Shown piece by piece: positions 43,891 through 52,574 of a stretch of 64,000 bases of DNA. Below the pieces are notes generated by a model. The model made no database searches, was not told where the DNA came from, and saw only the letters and a program-made list of their open reading frames with translations. Position numbers and translations under genes: made by a program. This stretch comes from Nitrosomonas sp. sh817. Its GTDB lineage: Bacteria > Pseudomonadota > Gammaproteobacteria > Burkholderiales > Nitrosomonadaceae. The stretch's first letter is position 1. Each line of letters starts with the position of its first letter. The DNA lies in contig NZ_CP133083.1 of assembly GCF_030908545.1 (NCBI RefSeq), positions 620,001 to 684,000 of the forward strand, given 5' to 3'.

Positions 43891-44041
43891 GCCGCCTATG
43901 CGAGCACCCGGACGCGTGGACGGGGCGCAGGCTAGGCGGCGCTGCTGGGAGCCATGCAATTCGGCAAGCGCATAAATCCATAGGGGGCACCGCCGGCGCC
44001 TATCACGCCTAAGAGCGGGGATGCCTGTGGAGTTATGCGCG
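43891..44041. other. GC-rich stretch with two hairpins
   Basis: GCCGCCTATGCG at 43891-43902 pairs with CGCA...TAGGCGGC at 43926-43940, leaving a 3-base bulge. Then GCGCATAA at about 43968-43975 pairs with TTATGCGC at 44034-44041, with further pairing (CCA/TGG, GGCA/TGCC) inside. It is clearly GC-richer than its surroundings. It could be a structured RNA or an imperfect palindromic recombination site; I cannot decide. Confidence 0.4.
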
Positions 44042-44190
44042 ATTTGACATCGGGTTTAATGAATTACTCGAATGCGGCGTGGAAGCGGTTGATAAATCCT
44101 ATTTTAATGACGGGTAAACAGTGAAGCCAAAGAAGAATTCAAAGCTTATTTCAATTAACCACTCTGTAAACAACCCTGAGATTTCTTACA

Positions 44191-44223
44191 TGGTTATTCC
44201 ACACTAATGTTATTTATCAGTAA
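44191..44223 (+). pseudogene. 3'-end remnant of a DUF3465 gene
   Basis: The frame TGG TTA TTC CAC to TAA reads WLFHTNVIYQ, like WLFHNKVIYQ at the end of the gene at 33238-33858. The bases before it are only loosely similar. The following bases (TAATAA ... GGAATTTTGTTTGG) also match 33856-33885. Confidence 0.65.
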
Positions 44224-44327
44224 TAATTGGACGCGGGAATTTTGTTTGGTCTTGATTTGATATTCTATTGAAAATATGCATAATTCAGTATGCACCATTT
44301 GTCATAGATAAGATAAAGTATAGAAAA

Positions 44328-44666
44328 TTGATCCAAGTAGTACAAACAAAGCAAATCATTATCTATGCAGATGAAAACGGCCATGAGCCTTATCGCAATT
44401 GGATAGATAACTTAAAAGACAAAAAGAGCCAGCAGCGGATCAGAGCGCGTATCCGGCGGCTGGCTGAAGGTCTTTATGGCGATTGCCATTCGGTAGGAGA
44501 GGGTATTTTAGAGCTCCGAATGTTTTTTGGCCCTGGATACCGGGTTTATTTCAGTGAAGATGCTGACAATATTGTGATTCTATTGTGTGGCGGTGATAAA
44601 GACAGCCAGAACCAAGATATTAAAAACGCCAAGGAATACTGGAAGGATTATAAAGATCATGGCTAA
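44328..44666 (+). CDS. RelE/HigB-type toxin of a toxin-antitoxin pair
   Basis: The product reads ADENGHEPYRNWIDNLKDKK, RIRARIRRLAEGLYGDCHSV and LELRMFFGPGYRVYFSEDAD, which is the 'putative addiction module killer protein' branch of RelE/ParE. It would cut mRNA on the ribosome. The start is not certain: TTG at 44328 is likely, TTG at 44268 is possible. Its stop overlaps the antitoxin start by 8 bases. Confidence 0.82.
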   Translation: MIQVVQTKQIIIYADENGHEPYRNWIDNLKDKKSQQRIRARIRRLAEGLYGDCHSVGEGILELRMFFGPGYRVYFSEDADNIVILLCGGDKDSQNQDIKNAKEYWKDYKDHG

Positions 44667-44985
44667 AGAACGAACTTACAAAACATTGGATGAAAGTGAG
44701 GAAACATATTATCGCAATCATCCCGACGAAATCGATGAATACCTCACCATAGCTTTTGAGGAATATGCAAAAGATGGGTGCACTGCCGCATTGCTGGCTC
44801 AATTGCGCATGATCGCACGTGTCAAAGGTGTTACTGTGCTATCTCAGGAAACGGGGATATCGCGGAACGGTATACAAAAAGCTTTATCGGAAAATGGTAA
44901 CCCGAGATTTGAAAGTATCAATGCAATCATGAACGCGATGGGGTATCGGCTTGCGCCGCAAAGACTAGATGTACATGCAAAGTAA
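44659..44985 (+). CDS. HTH antitoxin (HigA-like / addiction module antidote)
   Basis: The 108-residue product has an N-terminal dimer segment (YRNHPDEIDEYLTIAFEEYA) and an XRE-type HTH (LLAQLRMIARVKGVTVLSQE, ISRNGIQKALSENGNPRFE). It should neutralise the toxin and repress the operon. The toxin-first order is typical of this branch. AAGGAT precedes the ATG at 44659. Confidence 0.85.
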   Translation: MAKERTYKTLDESEETYYRNHPDEIDEYLTIAFEEYAKDGCTAALLAQLRMIARVKGVTVLSQETGISRNGIQKALSENGNPRFESINAIMNAMGYRLAPQRLDVHAK

Positions 44986-45123
44986 AACCTTGAAAAAAGC
45001 TTGAGAATTAGCGGCTTTCTTCGTACGCTCCGTTGTTCAACGAAACGGATTCCCCTTTGTTATTTTGCGCTTGCTTAGGCAGTGGAAGAAGTAAAAAGCA
45101 CCTGCATTTAGCTTTGATTCTAA

Positions 45124-45199
45124 TTGGCTCCCCGACCTGGGCTCGAACCAGGGACCTGCGGATTAACAGTCCGTCGCTCTACCGACTGAGCTATCGGGG
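45124..45199 (-). tRNA. tRNA-Asn (anticodon GUU)
   Basis: On the minus strand TCCCCGA and TCGGGGA form the acceptor stem, the anticodon loop CTGTTAA holds GTT, and the T-arm is CCTGGTTCGAGCCCAGG. CCA is encoded. Its 3' part recurs at 33951-33998, so it probably served as an integration site. Confidence 0.97.
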
Positions 45200-45487
45200 A
45201 ATTGGTGAGTTGCGCATGTTAACGTTTTGAAGCCTTCCGGTCAACCATTGCTAACGCCATTGCTGCAATATGACCGGGATTGTTTCCCGGCCGATTGCGG
45301 GGCGATGATTGATCGCACAAAGTTTCTCAAAATAATTATTAATACTTCAGTGTGTTATGAAAGGTCCTTAACTTATCCATAAGGATAATTTATTGAGCAC
45401 TGCCTGGATTATAGTAAACTCACGCTTCGCTTGTTAAAATCAATTTTTATTAAAAAACTAATCAAACTTATTAATTTAGGATTGTTC

Positions 45488-46705
45488 ATGAATACCGAAG
45501 ATTTTCGCCCTGAAAAGAAAGCCGCCGTTTTTTATCCACCGCAACGCGTTTTGATGGGTCCTGGCCCGTCGGATACCCATCCGCGCGTGTTGAACGCCAT
45601 GGCGCGTCCGACCTTGGGTCACCTGGATCCTGTTTTTACCGAGATGATGGAAGAGATTAAGGGGTTGATGCGCTATGCTTTCCAAACCAAGAACCGCATG
45701 ACTTTCCCGGTATCCGGTCCGGGTTCGGTGGGAATGGAGATGTGTTTCGTCAATACCATCGAACCCGGCGATAAAGTGATCGTTTGCCGCAATGGCGTGT
45801 TTGGCGGCCGTATGATCGAGAACGTTGAACGGCATGGCGGTGTGGCCGTGGTGGTTGACGATAAATGGGGCGAGCCGGTCGATCCGCAGAAAGTGGAAGA
45901 TGCATTGAAGAAAAATCCGGATGCCAAGATCGTGGCGTTTGTTCATGCGGAAACCTCGACCGGCGCCCAATCCGATGCCAAAACCTTGTGCGAAATTGCA
46001 CGCAAATATAATTGCCTGACAATCGTCGATACCGTGACTTCGCTGGGCGGCACGCCGATCAAGGTCGACGAATGGGGCATCGATGCGATTTATTCCGGCA
46101 GCCAGAAATGTTTGTCCTGCCCGCCGGGATTGTCGCCGGTCAGTTTTTCCGATCGTGTGACCGAGTTGGTTAAAAATCGCAAAACCAAAGTGCATAGCTG
46201 GTTCATGGATATCAGCCTGTTGCTGAATTACTGGGGTTCGGCGGCCCGGACTTACCATCATACCGCGCCGACCAATGCCTTGTATGGTTTGCATGAATCG
46301 TTGCTGATGCTGTATGAAGAAGGGCTTGAGCATTCCTGGGCGCGTCATCGTTATAACTACGAAGCATTGAAAGCCGGTTTCGCGACCTTGGGGATGAATT
46401 ATGTCGTCAAGGAAGAATACCGTTTGCCGCAACTGAATTCGGTTTATGTTCCTGCCGGTGTCGATGAGAAAGAAGTGCGCCGCCGCTTGCTGGATGATTA
46501 CAACCTCGAAATCGGCGCGGGATTGGGCGATTTTGCCGGAAAAGTATGGCGTTTCGGTTTGATGGGCACATCCTGCCGCGTCGAAAATGTCATTTTCTGT
46601 TTGAATGCCTTGGAAACCATTTTGTCGGATATGGGGGTGAAAGTCGAACGCGGTGCTGCTGCAGCGGCTGCGCATAAGACTTATGCTGCAAAACCGATGT
46701 TCTAG
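45488..46705 (+). CDS. Alanine/serine-glyoxylate aminotransferase family protein
   Basis: The 405-residue PLP enzyme has LMGPGPSDTHPRVLNAMA, VSGPGSVGMEMCF, FVHAETSTGAQSD and the Schiff-base Lys in SGSQKCLSCPPGLS. This is the AGT/SgaA class V family. It transfers amino groups to glyoxylate and detoxifies glyoxylate or feeds glycine/serine metabolism. The ATG at 45488 starts the conserved sequence; the upstream 57 bases of the open frame are AT-rich leader. An Ala-rich tail follows the fold. Confidence 0.9.
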   Translation: MNTEDFRPEKKAAVFYPPQRVLMGPGPSDTHPRVLNAMARPTLGHLDPVFTEMMEEIKGLMRYAFQTKNRMTFPVSGPGSVGMEMCFVNTIEPGDKVIVCRNGVFGGRMIENVERHGGVAVVVDDKWGEPVDPQKVEDALKKNPDAKIVAFVHAETSTGAQSDAKTLCEIARKYNCLTIVDTVTSLGGTPIKVDEWGIDAIYSGSQKCLSCPPGLSPVSFSDRVTELVKNRKTKVHSWFMDISLLLNYWGSAARTYHHTAPTNALYGLHESLLMLYEEGLEHSWARHRYNYEALKAGFATLGMNYVVKEEYRLPQLNSVYVPAGVDEKEVRRRLLDDYNLEIGAGLGDFAGKVWRFGLMGTSCRVENVIFCLNALETILSDMGVKVERGAAAAAAHKTYAAKPMF

Positions 46706-46745
46706 CATTTCCCTAGATCAGTTACAATACTTTTTCGTTTTGATG

Positions 46746-46787
46746 CCACTTTCCCATCGACAATGATGGGAAAGTGGTTTGTATTTT
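46746..46787 (+). terminator. Rho-independent terminator after the aminotransferase gene
   Basis: CCACTTTCCCATC at 46746-46758 pairs perfectly with GATGGGAAAGTGG at 46765-46777 and TTTGTATTTT follows. Confidence 0.85.
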
Positions 46788-46812
46788 CGGGTTCTAACGG
46801 ATAAATCCGCTT

Positions 46813-47808
46813 ATGGTGGTTTTGGATTTTCCTTATTCGATGTTCGCGGCGTCTCTGCTGGCGTTTTTTTTGTCGTTTTTTTCCATTTTGTGGCTGATTA
46901 AAAGAAAAGCGGATTGGGCGCTGGATCAACCGAATGCGCGTTCGCTGCATACTGTTCCGGTTCCCCGGATCGGCGGCGCTTGTTTGTTATCCGCGGCGAT
47001 GACCGCATGGCTTTGTTTTGCGGCAACCTTGCCATCCGCCGTTTTGCTGGGCGTGGCATTGCTGATGGCCATATCATTGATCGACGATATCCGGCACGCG
47101 CCCGTGTGGTGCCGGTTGCTGATCCATGCGGTTGCAGCTGCCTGGTTTGCCATCGCGCTTTTATGGAGCGCCTATGATGGGTTAACCGTGTTGTGTGTGA
47201 TAATCGCAACAATCTGGATGTCGAACCTTTATAATTTCATGGATGGCTCGGATGGCTTGGCAGGCGGGATGGCGATGATCGGGTTTGGTTGTTATGGGTT
47301 GATTGCTTATCTGGCGGGCGATCACAATTTTGCAATGATTAATTTCTCGATTGCCGCCGCGGCAATGGCTTTTTTGTTGCATAATTTTCATCCTGCGCGG
47401 GTTTTTATGGGAGATGCCGGTTCAGTTCCACTGGGGTTTCTGGCGGCAGTATTCGGGGTATTGGGGTGGTTGAACCAGCTCTGGACGATCTGGGTGCCTT
47501 TATTGATTTTTTCCCCTTTCATTACGGATGCCACGGTGACGTTGACAAGGCGCTTATTGCAAGGAAAGAAGATTTGGCAAGCGCATCGGGAGCATTATTA
47601 TCAGCGCTTGGTGCAAAGCGGTTTCGGTCATCGCAATACCGCATTGGCCGCCTATGCGTTGATGCTGATTGCCGGCGGCTGCGCGATATGGATCAATCAA
47701 CAGGACATGGCGGTACAACAATGGGGCATGCTGATGTGGGGGGGTGTTTATTTGGCGGCAATGATGATTGCCGATCGCAGTCTCAAACCGTTCTCTGACC
47801 GGGGATAA
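46813..47808 (+). CDS. WecA/MraY-family glycosyl-1-phosphate transferase
   Basis: The 331-residue membrane enzyme has about ten membrane segments. The family motifs are SLIDDIRH (metal-binding Asp pair), NLYNFMDGSDGLAGGMA and RVFMGDAGSVPLGF, followed by HREHYYQRL. It moves a sugar phosphate from a UDP-sugar to undecaprenyl phosphate, the first step of O-antigen or exopolysaccharide units. Its stop is one base before the next ATG, so the two genes are coupled. Confidence 0.92.
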   Translation: MVVLDFPYSMFAASLLAFFLSFFSILWLIKRKADWALDQPNARSLHTVPVPRIGGACLLSAAMTAWLCFAATLPSAVLLGVALLMAISLIDDIRHAPVWCRLLIHAVAAAWFAIALLWSAYDGLTVLCVIIATIWMSNLYNFMDGSDGLAGGMAMIGFGCYGLIAYLAGDHNFAMINFSIAAAAMAFLLHNFHPARVFMGDAGSVPLGFLAAVFGVLGWLNQLWTIWVPLLIFSPFITDATVTLTRRLLQGKKIWQAHREHYYQRLVQSGFGHRNTALAAYALMLIAGGCAIWINQQDMAVQQWGMLMWGGVYLAAMMIADRSLKPFSDRG

Positions 47809-47809
47809 T

Positions 47810-49678
47810 ATGTTTGTCGGCCGATACGGAATTCGCACTTTTATCGCTTTTACGCACGACTTTATCGCGATCGCCGCAGCTTGGTGGCTCGCTTATCTTT
47901 TACGCTTTAACTTTCAAATTCCGGCTTCGTCGGTGTTATTCCTTTTGGAGACCATTCCCTGGATTGTGTTAATTCAAGGCGGATTCTTTTTATGGCTGGG
48001 TCTTTACCGGGGGTTATGGCGGTATGCCAGCTTACCGGATTTGAAAAGAATTTTTATTGCGGTGATGGCCGGTTCCACAGCGGTGATTCTGCTGCTCGGG
48101 TTATCCGGTTCGCTGGTAAAAGTGCCCGGCGCGGTGATTGCGCTGGCACCCCTTTTATTGATGTTTATCATGGGCGGCAGCCGTTTGATTTACCGCGCCT
48201 GGAAAGAGCGCCGCCTATACGGCTTGGAAAGCCCCGAGGCCAAGCTGGTGCTCATTATCGGAGCAGGCAGCACGGCCGTCAATTTGGTGAAGGCATTGAC
48301 CGGAAGCCGGGAATGGCATGTGGTCGGTATGCTGGATGACGATCCAAGAAAATATGGCACCCGTTTGCAAGGAATCCGGGTATTGGGGAAGATTGACGAA
48401 TTACCGCACTGGATACATAAACTCAACGTTGAGCATGTGATTATTGCGACGCCGTCGGTTTCCCGCCGGATTCACCGGCAGGCTTTGGAAATCTGCTCGG
48501 AACTGGGGGTCAAGGCGATGACGGTGCCTTCGTATGCCGATTTGATCAGCGGGAAAGCTACGGTATCCAATATCCGCGAAATCCAGTTGGATGATTTGCT
48601 GGGCCGCGCGCCGGTGGTACTGGACGATGAAGGGTTGCACGGTTTGCTGACTGAAAAAGTTGTTTTAGTAACCGGCGCCGGAGGATCCATCGGTTCGGAA
48701 TTATGCCGTCAATTGGCGACATTTGCGCCAGGGCGGATAGTGTTTCTCGAACTCAACGAATATGCGTTGTACAGCGTTCAGGAAGAATTTACCGCGCGTT
48801 ATCCTGAAATGAAAATGTCCTTTGTGATCGGCGATATCAAAGATCAGGAACGGATGGTGCAATTGTTTGAGCAATACCGTCCGGTGGTGGTATTTCATGC
48901 CGCTGCTTATAAGCATGTGCCATTAATGGAGCTGGGGAATGCGTGCCAGGCTTTGTTGAATAATGTTTTGGGCACTTATGTGCTGGCGCAAGTGGCGATC
49001 CGTTTCGGCGTTGAAAAATTTGTGTTGGTTTCAACCGATAAAGCCGTGAACCCGGTTAGCGTCATGGGCGCCACCAAACGCCTGGCGGAAATGGTGTGTC
49101 AGGCGTTGCAGCAATCCATTCAGAAAGATCGCGCGCATCGCACTTGCTTTGTAATGGTGCGCTTTGGCAATGTATTGGGCAGCACCGGCAGTGTCATTCC
49201 TAAATTCCAGGAACAAATTGCCAAGGGAGGCCCGATTACCATCACCCATCCCGACATGACGCGCTATTTCATGTCGATTCCCGAAGCCGCGCAACTGGTT
49301 TTACAAGCGGGGCTGATGGGGGGCGCCAAAGGCGGCGGAGAGATTTTTGTAATGGATATGGGCGATCCGGTCAGGATCGTGGATCTGGCGAATGACCTGA
49401 TCCATTTGTCCGGATTGGCGGAAGGCGATATCCGGATTGTTTATACCGGCCTTCGTCCGGGCGAGAAGCTTCATGAAGAATTGCTGGCGGCTAATGAAAA
49501 TACCTATCCGACACCGCATCAAAAGCTACGCATCGCGCAAGCGCGGCAGGTGGACGAACAATGGCTGGCTGGTTTAGTGGCATGGCTGGATAAAATTACC
49601 GTGCTCAATGATCAAGAAGTTCGCGATCAACTGATCAATTGGGTGCCGGAATATAGCCGCAAGGAAATTGAATCTTAG
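47810..49678 (+). CDS. WbpM/FlaA1-like UDP-sugar 4,6-dehydratase
   Basis: The 622-residue protein has four N-terminal membrane helices, a CoA-binding-like Rossmann domain (IIGAGSTAVNLVKAL), and a catalytic SDR domain (VTGAGGSIGSELCRQL). The catalytic segment LVSTDKAVNPVSVMGATKR has Met in place of Tyr, as described for WbpM-type dehydratases. It makes UDP-6-deoxy-4-keto-GlcNAc for bacillosamine-type or fucosamine sugars. Its TAG stop is supplied by the first bases of a MITE-like repeat. Confidence 0.92.
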   Translation: MFVGRYGIRTFIAFTHDFIAIAAAWWLAYLLRFNFQIPASSVLFLLETIPWIVLIQGGFFLWLGLYRGLWRYASLPDLKRIFIAVMAGSTAVILLLGLSGSLVKVPGAVIALAPLLLMFIMGGSRLIYRAWKERRLYGLESPEAKLVLIIGAGSTAVNLVKALTGSREWHVVGMLDDDPRKYGTRLQGIRVLGKIDELPHWIHKLNVEHVIIATPSVSRRIHRQALEICSELGVKAMTVPSYADLISGKATVSNIREIQLDDLLGRAPVVLDDEGLHGLLTEKVVLVTGAGGSIGSELCRQLATFAPGRIVFLELNEYALYSVQEEFTARYPEMKMSFVIGDIKDQERMVQLFEQYRPVVVFHAAAYKHVPLMELGNACQALLNNVLGTYVLAQVAIRFGVEKFVLVSTDKAVNPVSVMGATKRLAEMVCQALQQSIQKDRAHRTCFVMVRFGNVLGSTGSVIPKFQEQIAKGGPITITHPDMTRYFMSIPEAAQLVLQAGLMGGAKGGGEIFVMDMGDPVRIVDLANDLIHLSGLAEGDIRIVYTGLRPGEKLHEELLAANENTYPTPHQKLRIAQARQVDEQWLAGLVAWLDKITVLNDQEVRDQLINWVPEYSRKEIES

Positions 49679-49826
49679 GAAAACCTGATTAATTGACTGC
49701 ACGAGCGAATCACTTCGTTGCGCGGCACCCGCATCCTCGTCTATCTTGTTGATATGCCTCGGTTGCTGCGTTCCGTGCGCCTCGTGCTTCCTCTCGTTCG
49801 CCGAATTAATCAGTGTTTCGTTAGGG
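49676..49826. repeat. MITE-like 150-bp repeat, full copy
   Basis: TAGGAAAACCTGATTAATTG at the left and AATTAATCAGTGTTTCGTTA at the right are diverged copies of the termini. The core (CGAGCGAATCACTTCGTTGC and GCCTCGTGCTTC) matches the copy at 38818-38951. The epimerase-type gene stops within its first three bases. Confidence 0.85.
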
Positions 49827-49836
49827 AAGTGCAGCT

Positions 49837-51522
49837 TTACGGGTGATAACTATCCAGCGTTCTCAGATTTTTAGTAATACTGCCATTTTCCAATACGATG
49901 ATCCGGTCAATTTTTTTGAGCTGCGGCGGAATTTGCTGGCTGAAGATCAATGTGGTGCGATTCTCTATCAAATTTTCCAGAACTGGCAGCAATTCACCGG
50001 AATCGGAACCGGTCAATGCGAATACCTCATCCAGGATCAAGATCGGGGTATTTTTGACGAATGCGCGGGCGATGCTGAGTTGCAGCAATTGCTGTGGCGT
50101 TATTCCGTTTGTTTCCAGAGTCACTTGCGTTTGCAAACCGGCGGGCAAATGACGGATGAATTCCACCGCTCGTGAAGCCTGGGCGGCGGCGGTAATGGTA
50201 GCTTCGTTACTGCAGCGCTTAGTGCCGTACGCGATGTTGCCGGCGACTTTGTCGTCCAATAAAAAAGTGTCCGGGGAAACCATTGCGATATTGGCATGCA
50301 GGCTATCGAGTCTGATTTGCTCCAGCGGATGGTCATCCAGCCAGATTTTTCCGCTTGAGGGCTGTTGCAGGCGAAGTATCAGATCAATCAATGCGGTTTT
50401 TTCTGCGGTGGAATAGCCTTTAAAAACAACGATATTTCCTGGTTCAATGGTGAAGTTAATGTGATTCAGGCTGGATCCGGACTCTGCTTTATCGTCATGG
50501 CAAACTTTTTCGAATTGCAATTTTCCGTGAAACCGGGGAATGTTCAAAGTACCGGTATCGGTTTCAAGCGGTTGATCCAAAAACGCAAAAATGGTTTCTA
50601 ACGGTTCCCGGCGATGCTCCAGTTTTTTGGGTATTTCTAAAATGCGCCGGACCGGTGCCAGCAGCAGAAGCGTGGCGGTAACAAGCGCTCCGGTCTGCGG
50701 CAAGCTCAGGGCGCCATTAATGGCTTGAAACCCCACAGCGTAACCGGCGGCTACGAGAATCAGCACCGCGATTGTTTGCGAGAACAAAGTTGCCATCGCG
50801 TTTCGTTTTGTTTGCCGCATTTCTTCCAGTTGAATCGTTCCGGAAATCTTTTCCAGACGTTCACTTTCTTGCGCTATGCCGCCATCCAGCCGGATTGTTC
50901 GATGATGCCCGATTGCTTGGGATAAATGTTGCAGTAAGCCGGCGATTGCGGATGAGTTTTGTTGACCGGACCGGCCGGAATCATCAGCCAGCCGGTAAAT
51001 TAATGCAAGAAGCGGTGCGATCAGCACCAGCAGCATCACAAATTCCTGATTGAGATACAACGTGCATAGCACTAAGACGGCGATTATCAGGCAATCTTGC
51101 AGCAATTGTGCGAAAAGGAGAGCTGTGCTCGGGGAAACTTGATGAATGCAGGCGATCAGCTGATCGGCCCGATGGTTCATGGGTAATGATAAACACTGGT
51201 TGATAGGCAGTGCGAGCAACTTATTGATAACATCCAGCCGTAAATCCTGTGTCAGGAGACCGCTGGTCTTGCCAATCGAGAAGCGTTTGATATAAACAGC
51301 CGCAGCGTGGATCGTGAACAGCAGGATCGTCATTACGGCGGCCGACTGCAGAATCGCGTGGTTTCCGGTGATGAAAATGCTATCCAGCAATTGATAAAGC
51401 AGAAGCGGAAAGGCGGCGATGGCTGCAGCCGCCAGCAACATCGAACCCGCTGTCAGCAAGTGTAATTTTCGATACGGCGTGAGTTTGGTGAATAGGCGGA
51501 GATAAAGTCGCATGCGGATCAT
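49837..51522 (-). CDS. ABC exporter with a degenerate nucleotide-binding domain
   Basis: The 561-residue protein has an MsbA-like fold: six membrane helices (residues about 15-290) and a C-terminal ATPase domain. The ATPase motifs are eroded. Walker A reads GYSTAEKTAL, where the second Gly is Glu. The LSGGQ signature reads ITPQQLLQLS, and the H-loop His is Gln (FSQQIPPQL). Walker B (LILDEVFAL) keeps Asp-Glu. It lies among surface-polysaccharide genes but on the other strand. It may have lost ATP hydrolysis or need a partner. Confidence 0.85.
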   Translation of the reverse strand: MIRMRLYLRLFTKLTPYRKLHLLTAGSMLLAAAAIAAFPLLLYQLLDSIFITGNHAILQSAAVMTILLFTIHAAAVYIKRFSIGKTSGLLTQDLRLDVINKLLALPINQCLSLPMNHRADQLIACIHQVSPSTALLFAQLLQDCLIIAVLVLCTLYLNQEFVMLLVLIAPLLALIYRLADDSGRSGQQNSSAIAGLLQHLSQAIGHHRTIRLDGGIAQESERLEKISGTIQLEEMRQTKRNAMATLFSQTIAVLILVAAGYAVGFQAINGALSLPQTGALVTATLLLLAPVRRILEIPKKLEHRREPLETIFAFLDQPLETDTGTLNIPRFHGKLQFEKVCHDDKAESGSSLNHINFTIEPGNIVVFKGYSTAEKTALIDLILRLQQPSSGKIWLDDHPLEQIRLDSLHANIAMVSPDTFLLDDKVAGNIAYGTKRCSNEATITAAAQASRAVEFIRHLPAGLQTQVTLETNGITPQQLLQLSIARAFVKNTPILILDEVFALTGSDSGELLPVLENLIENRTTLIFSQQIPPQLKKIDRIIVLENGSITKNLRTLDSYHP

Positions 51523-51660
51523 TTTACATCAACATTCCGCCGGTATCGCAGCGCGCGATCATCTGGCATGCGGCATAGATATAGTACAATCGCCAATTGT
51601 TTATCATGAACTGATCCGGCTATATCCGGTATTTCCTATTTAAGGGGTCATTTTATATCC

Positions 51661-52545
51661 ATGCTTCCACGACGAAAAGGCATTATTCTGGCAGGCGGTT
51701 CCGGTACCCGGCTTTATCCGGTGACGCAGACAATATCCAAACAATTGCTGCCGGTATTCGACAAGCCGATGATTTATTATCCGCTCAGTACATTGATGCT
51801 GGCCGGAATCCGGGAAATTCTGGTGATTTCCACGCCGCGCGATATCGGCAGTTTTCAGGAATTATTGCAAGATGGAAGCCAGTGGGGATTGGCTATTTCC
51901 TATGCGGAACAACCATCTCCTGATGGGTTGGCGCAGGCTTTTTTGATCGGCGAATCGTTTATCGGTAACGATCTTTCGGCATTAGTGCTGGGTGACAACA
52001 TTTTCTATGGACACGACTTCCAGCAGCTATTATTTAATGCCATGAAACGTACCGAAGGCGCCAGTGTTTTCGCCTACCACGTGCATGATCCGAAACGCTA
52101 TGGCGTTGTTGAGTTCGATGCCGCCGGCAAAGTGATGAGTCTGGAGGAAAAGCCCGAACAGCCAAAATCCAATTTCGCAGTCACCGGTTTATATTTTTAT
52201 GACAGCAACGTTGTCGCTTATGCCAAGCAACTGAAACCGTCGGCGCGCAACGAACTGGAAATCACCGATTTGAACCGGATTTACCTGGAGCATGCGGCGC
52301 TCAATGTGGAAATCATGCGGCGCGGTTATGCCTGGCTGGATACCGGCACGCATGAGTCGTTGCTGGATGCGAGTCAGTTTGTCGCCACGATCGAACACCG
52401 GCAAGGTTTAAAAATATCCTGTCCCGAAGAAATTGCATACCTGCAAGGATGGATCGACGCTCAACAACTCGAGCGGCTGGCATTGCCATTGGCAAAAAAC
52501 GGCTATGGGCAATATTTGTTGCAAGTGTTGAAACGCGGTTTTTAA
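51661..52545 (+). CDS. rfbA: Glucose-1-phosphate thymidylyltransferase
   Basis: The 294-residue enzyme makes dTDP-glucose from dTTP and glucose 1-phosphate. [20 protein letters not shown] holds the nucleotide-binding loop, [19 protein letters not shown] and [12 protein letters not shown] follow, and [20 protein letters not shown] is typical of RmlA. It is the first step to dTDP-rhamnose. rfbC follows; rfbB and rfbD are not in the window. Confidence 0.95.
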   Translation: MLPRRKGIILAGGSGTRLYPVTQTISKQLLPVFDKPMIYYPLSTLMLAGIREILVISTPRDIGSFQELLQDGSQWGLAISYAEQPSPDGLAQAFLIGESFIGNDLSALVLGDNIFYGHDFQQLLFNAMKRTEGASVFAYHVHDPKRYGVVEFDAAGKVMSLEEKPEQPKSNFAVTGLYFYDSNVVAYAKQLKPSARNELEITDLNRIYLEHAALNVEIMRRGYAWLDTGTHESLLDASQFVATIEHRQGLKISCPEEIAYLQGWIDAQQLERLALPLAKNGYGQYLLQVLKRGF

Positions 52546-52574
52546 TCGTTTTTGAGTGTTAGAGGCTATCAGGC

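Noticed and set aside
43966-44041. An integron attC site
   Set aside because: The stem shape is suggestive, but the conserved core-site sequences and a cassette array or integrase are missing.
45033-45230. A 65-residue plus-strand frame over the tRNA-Asn gene
   Set aside because: Its C-terminal half is the reverse of the tRNA (SPTWARTRDLRINSP is a familiar false translation of tRNA genes).
45476-46708. A 410-residue minus-strand frame opposite the aminotransferase
   Set aside because: The plus strand has all PLP-enzyme motifs; the antisense frame is a by-product of codon bias.
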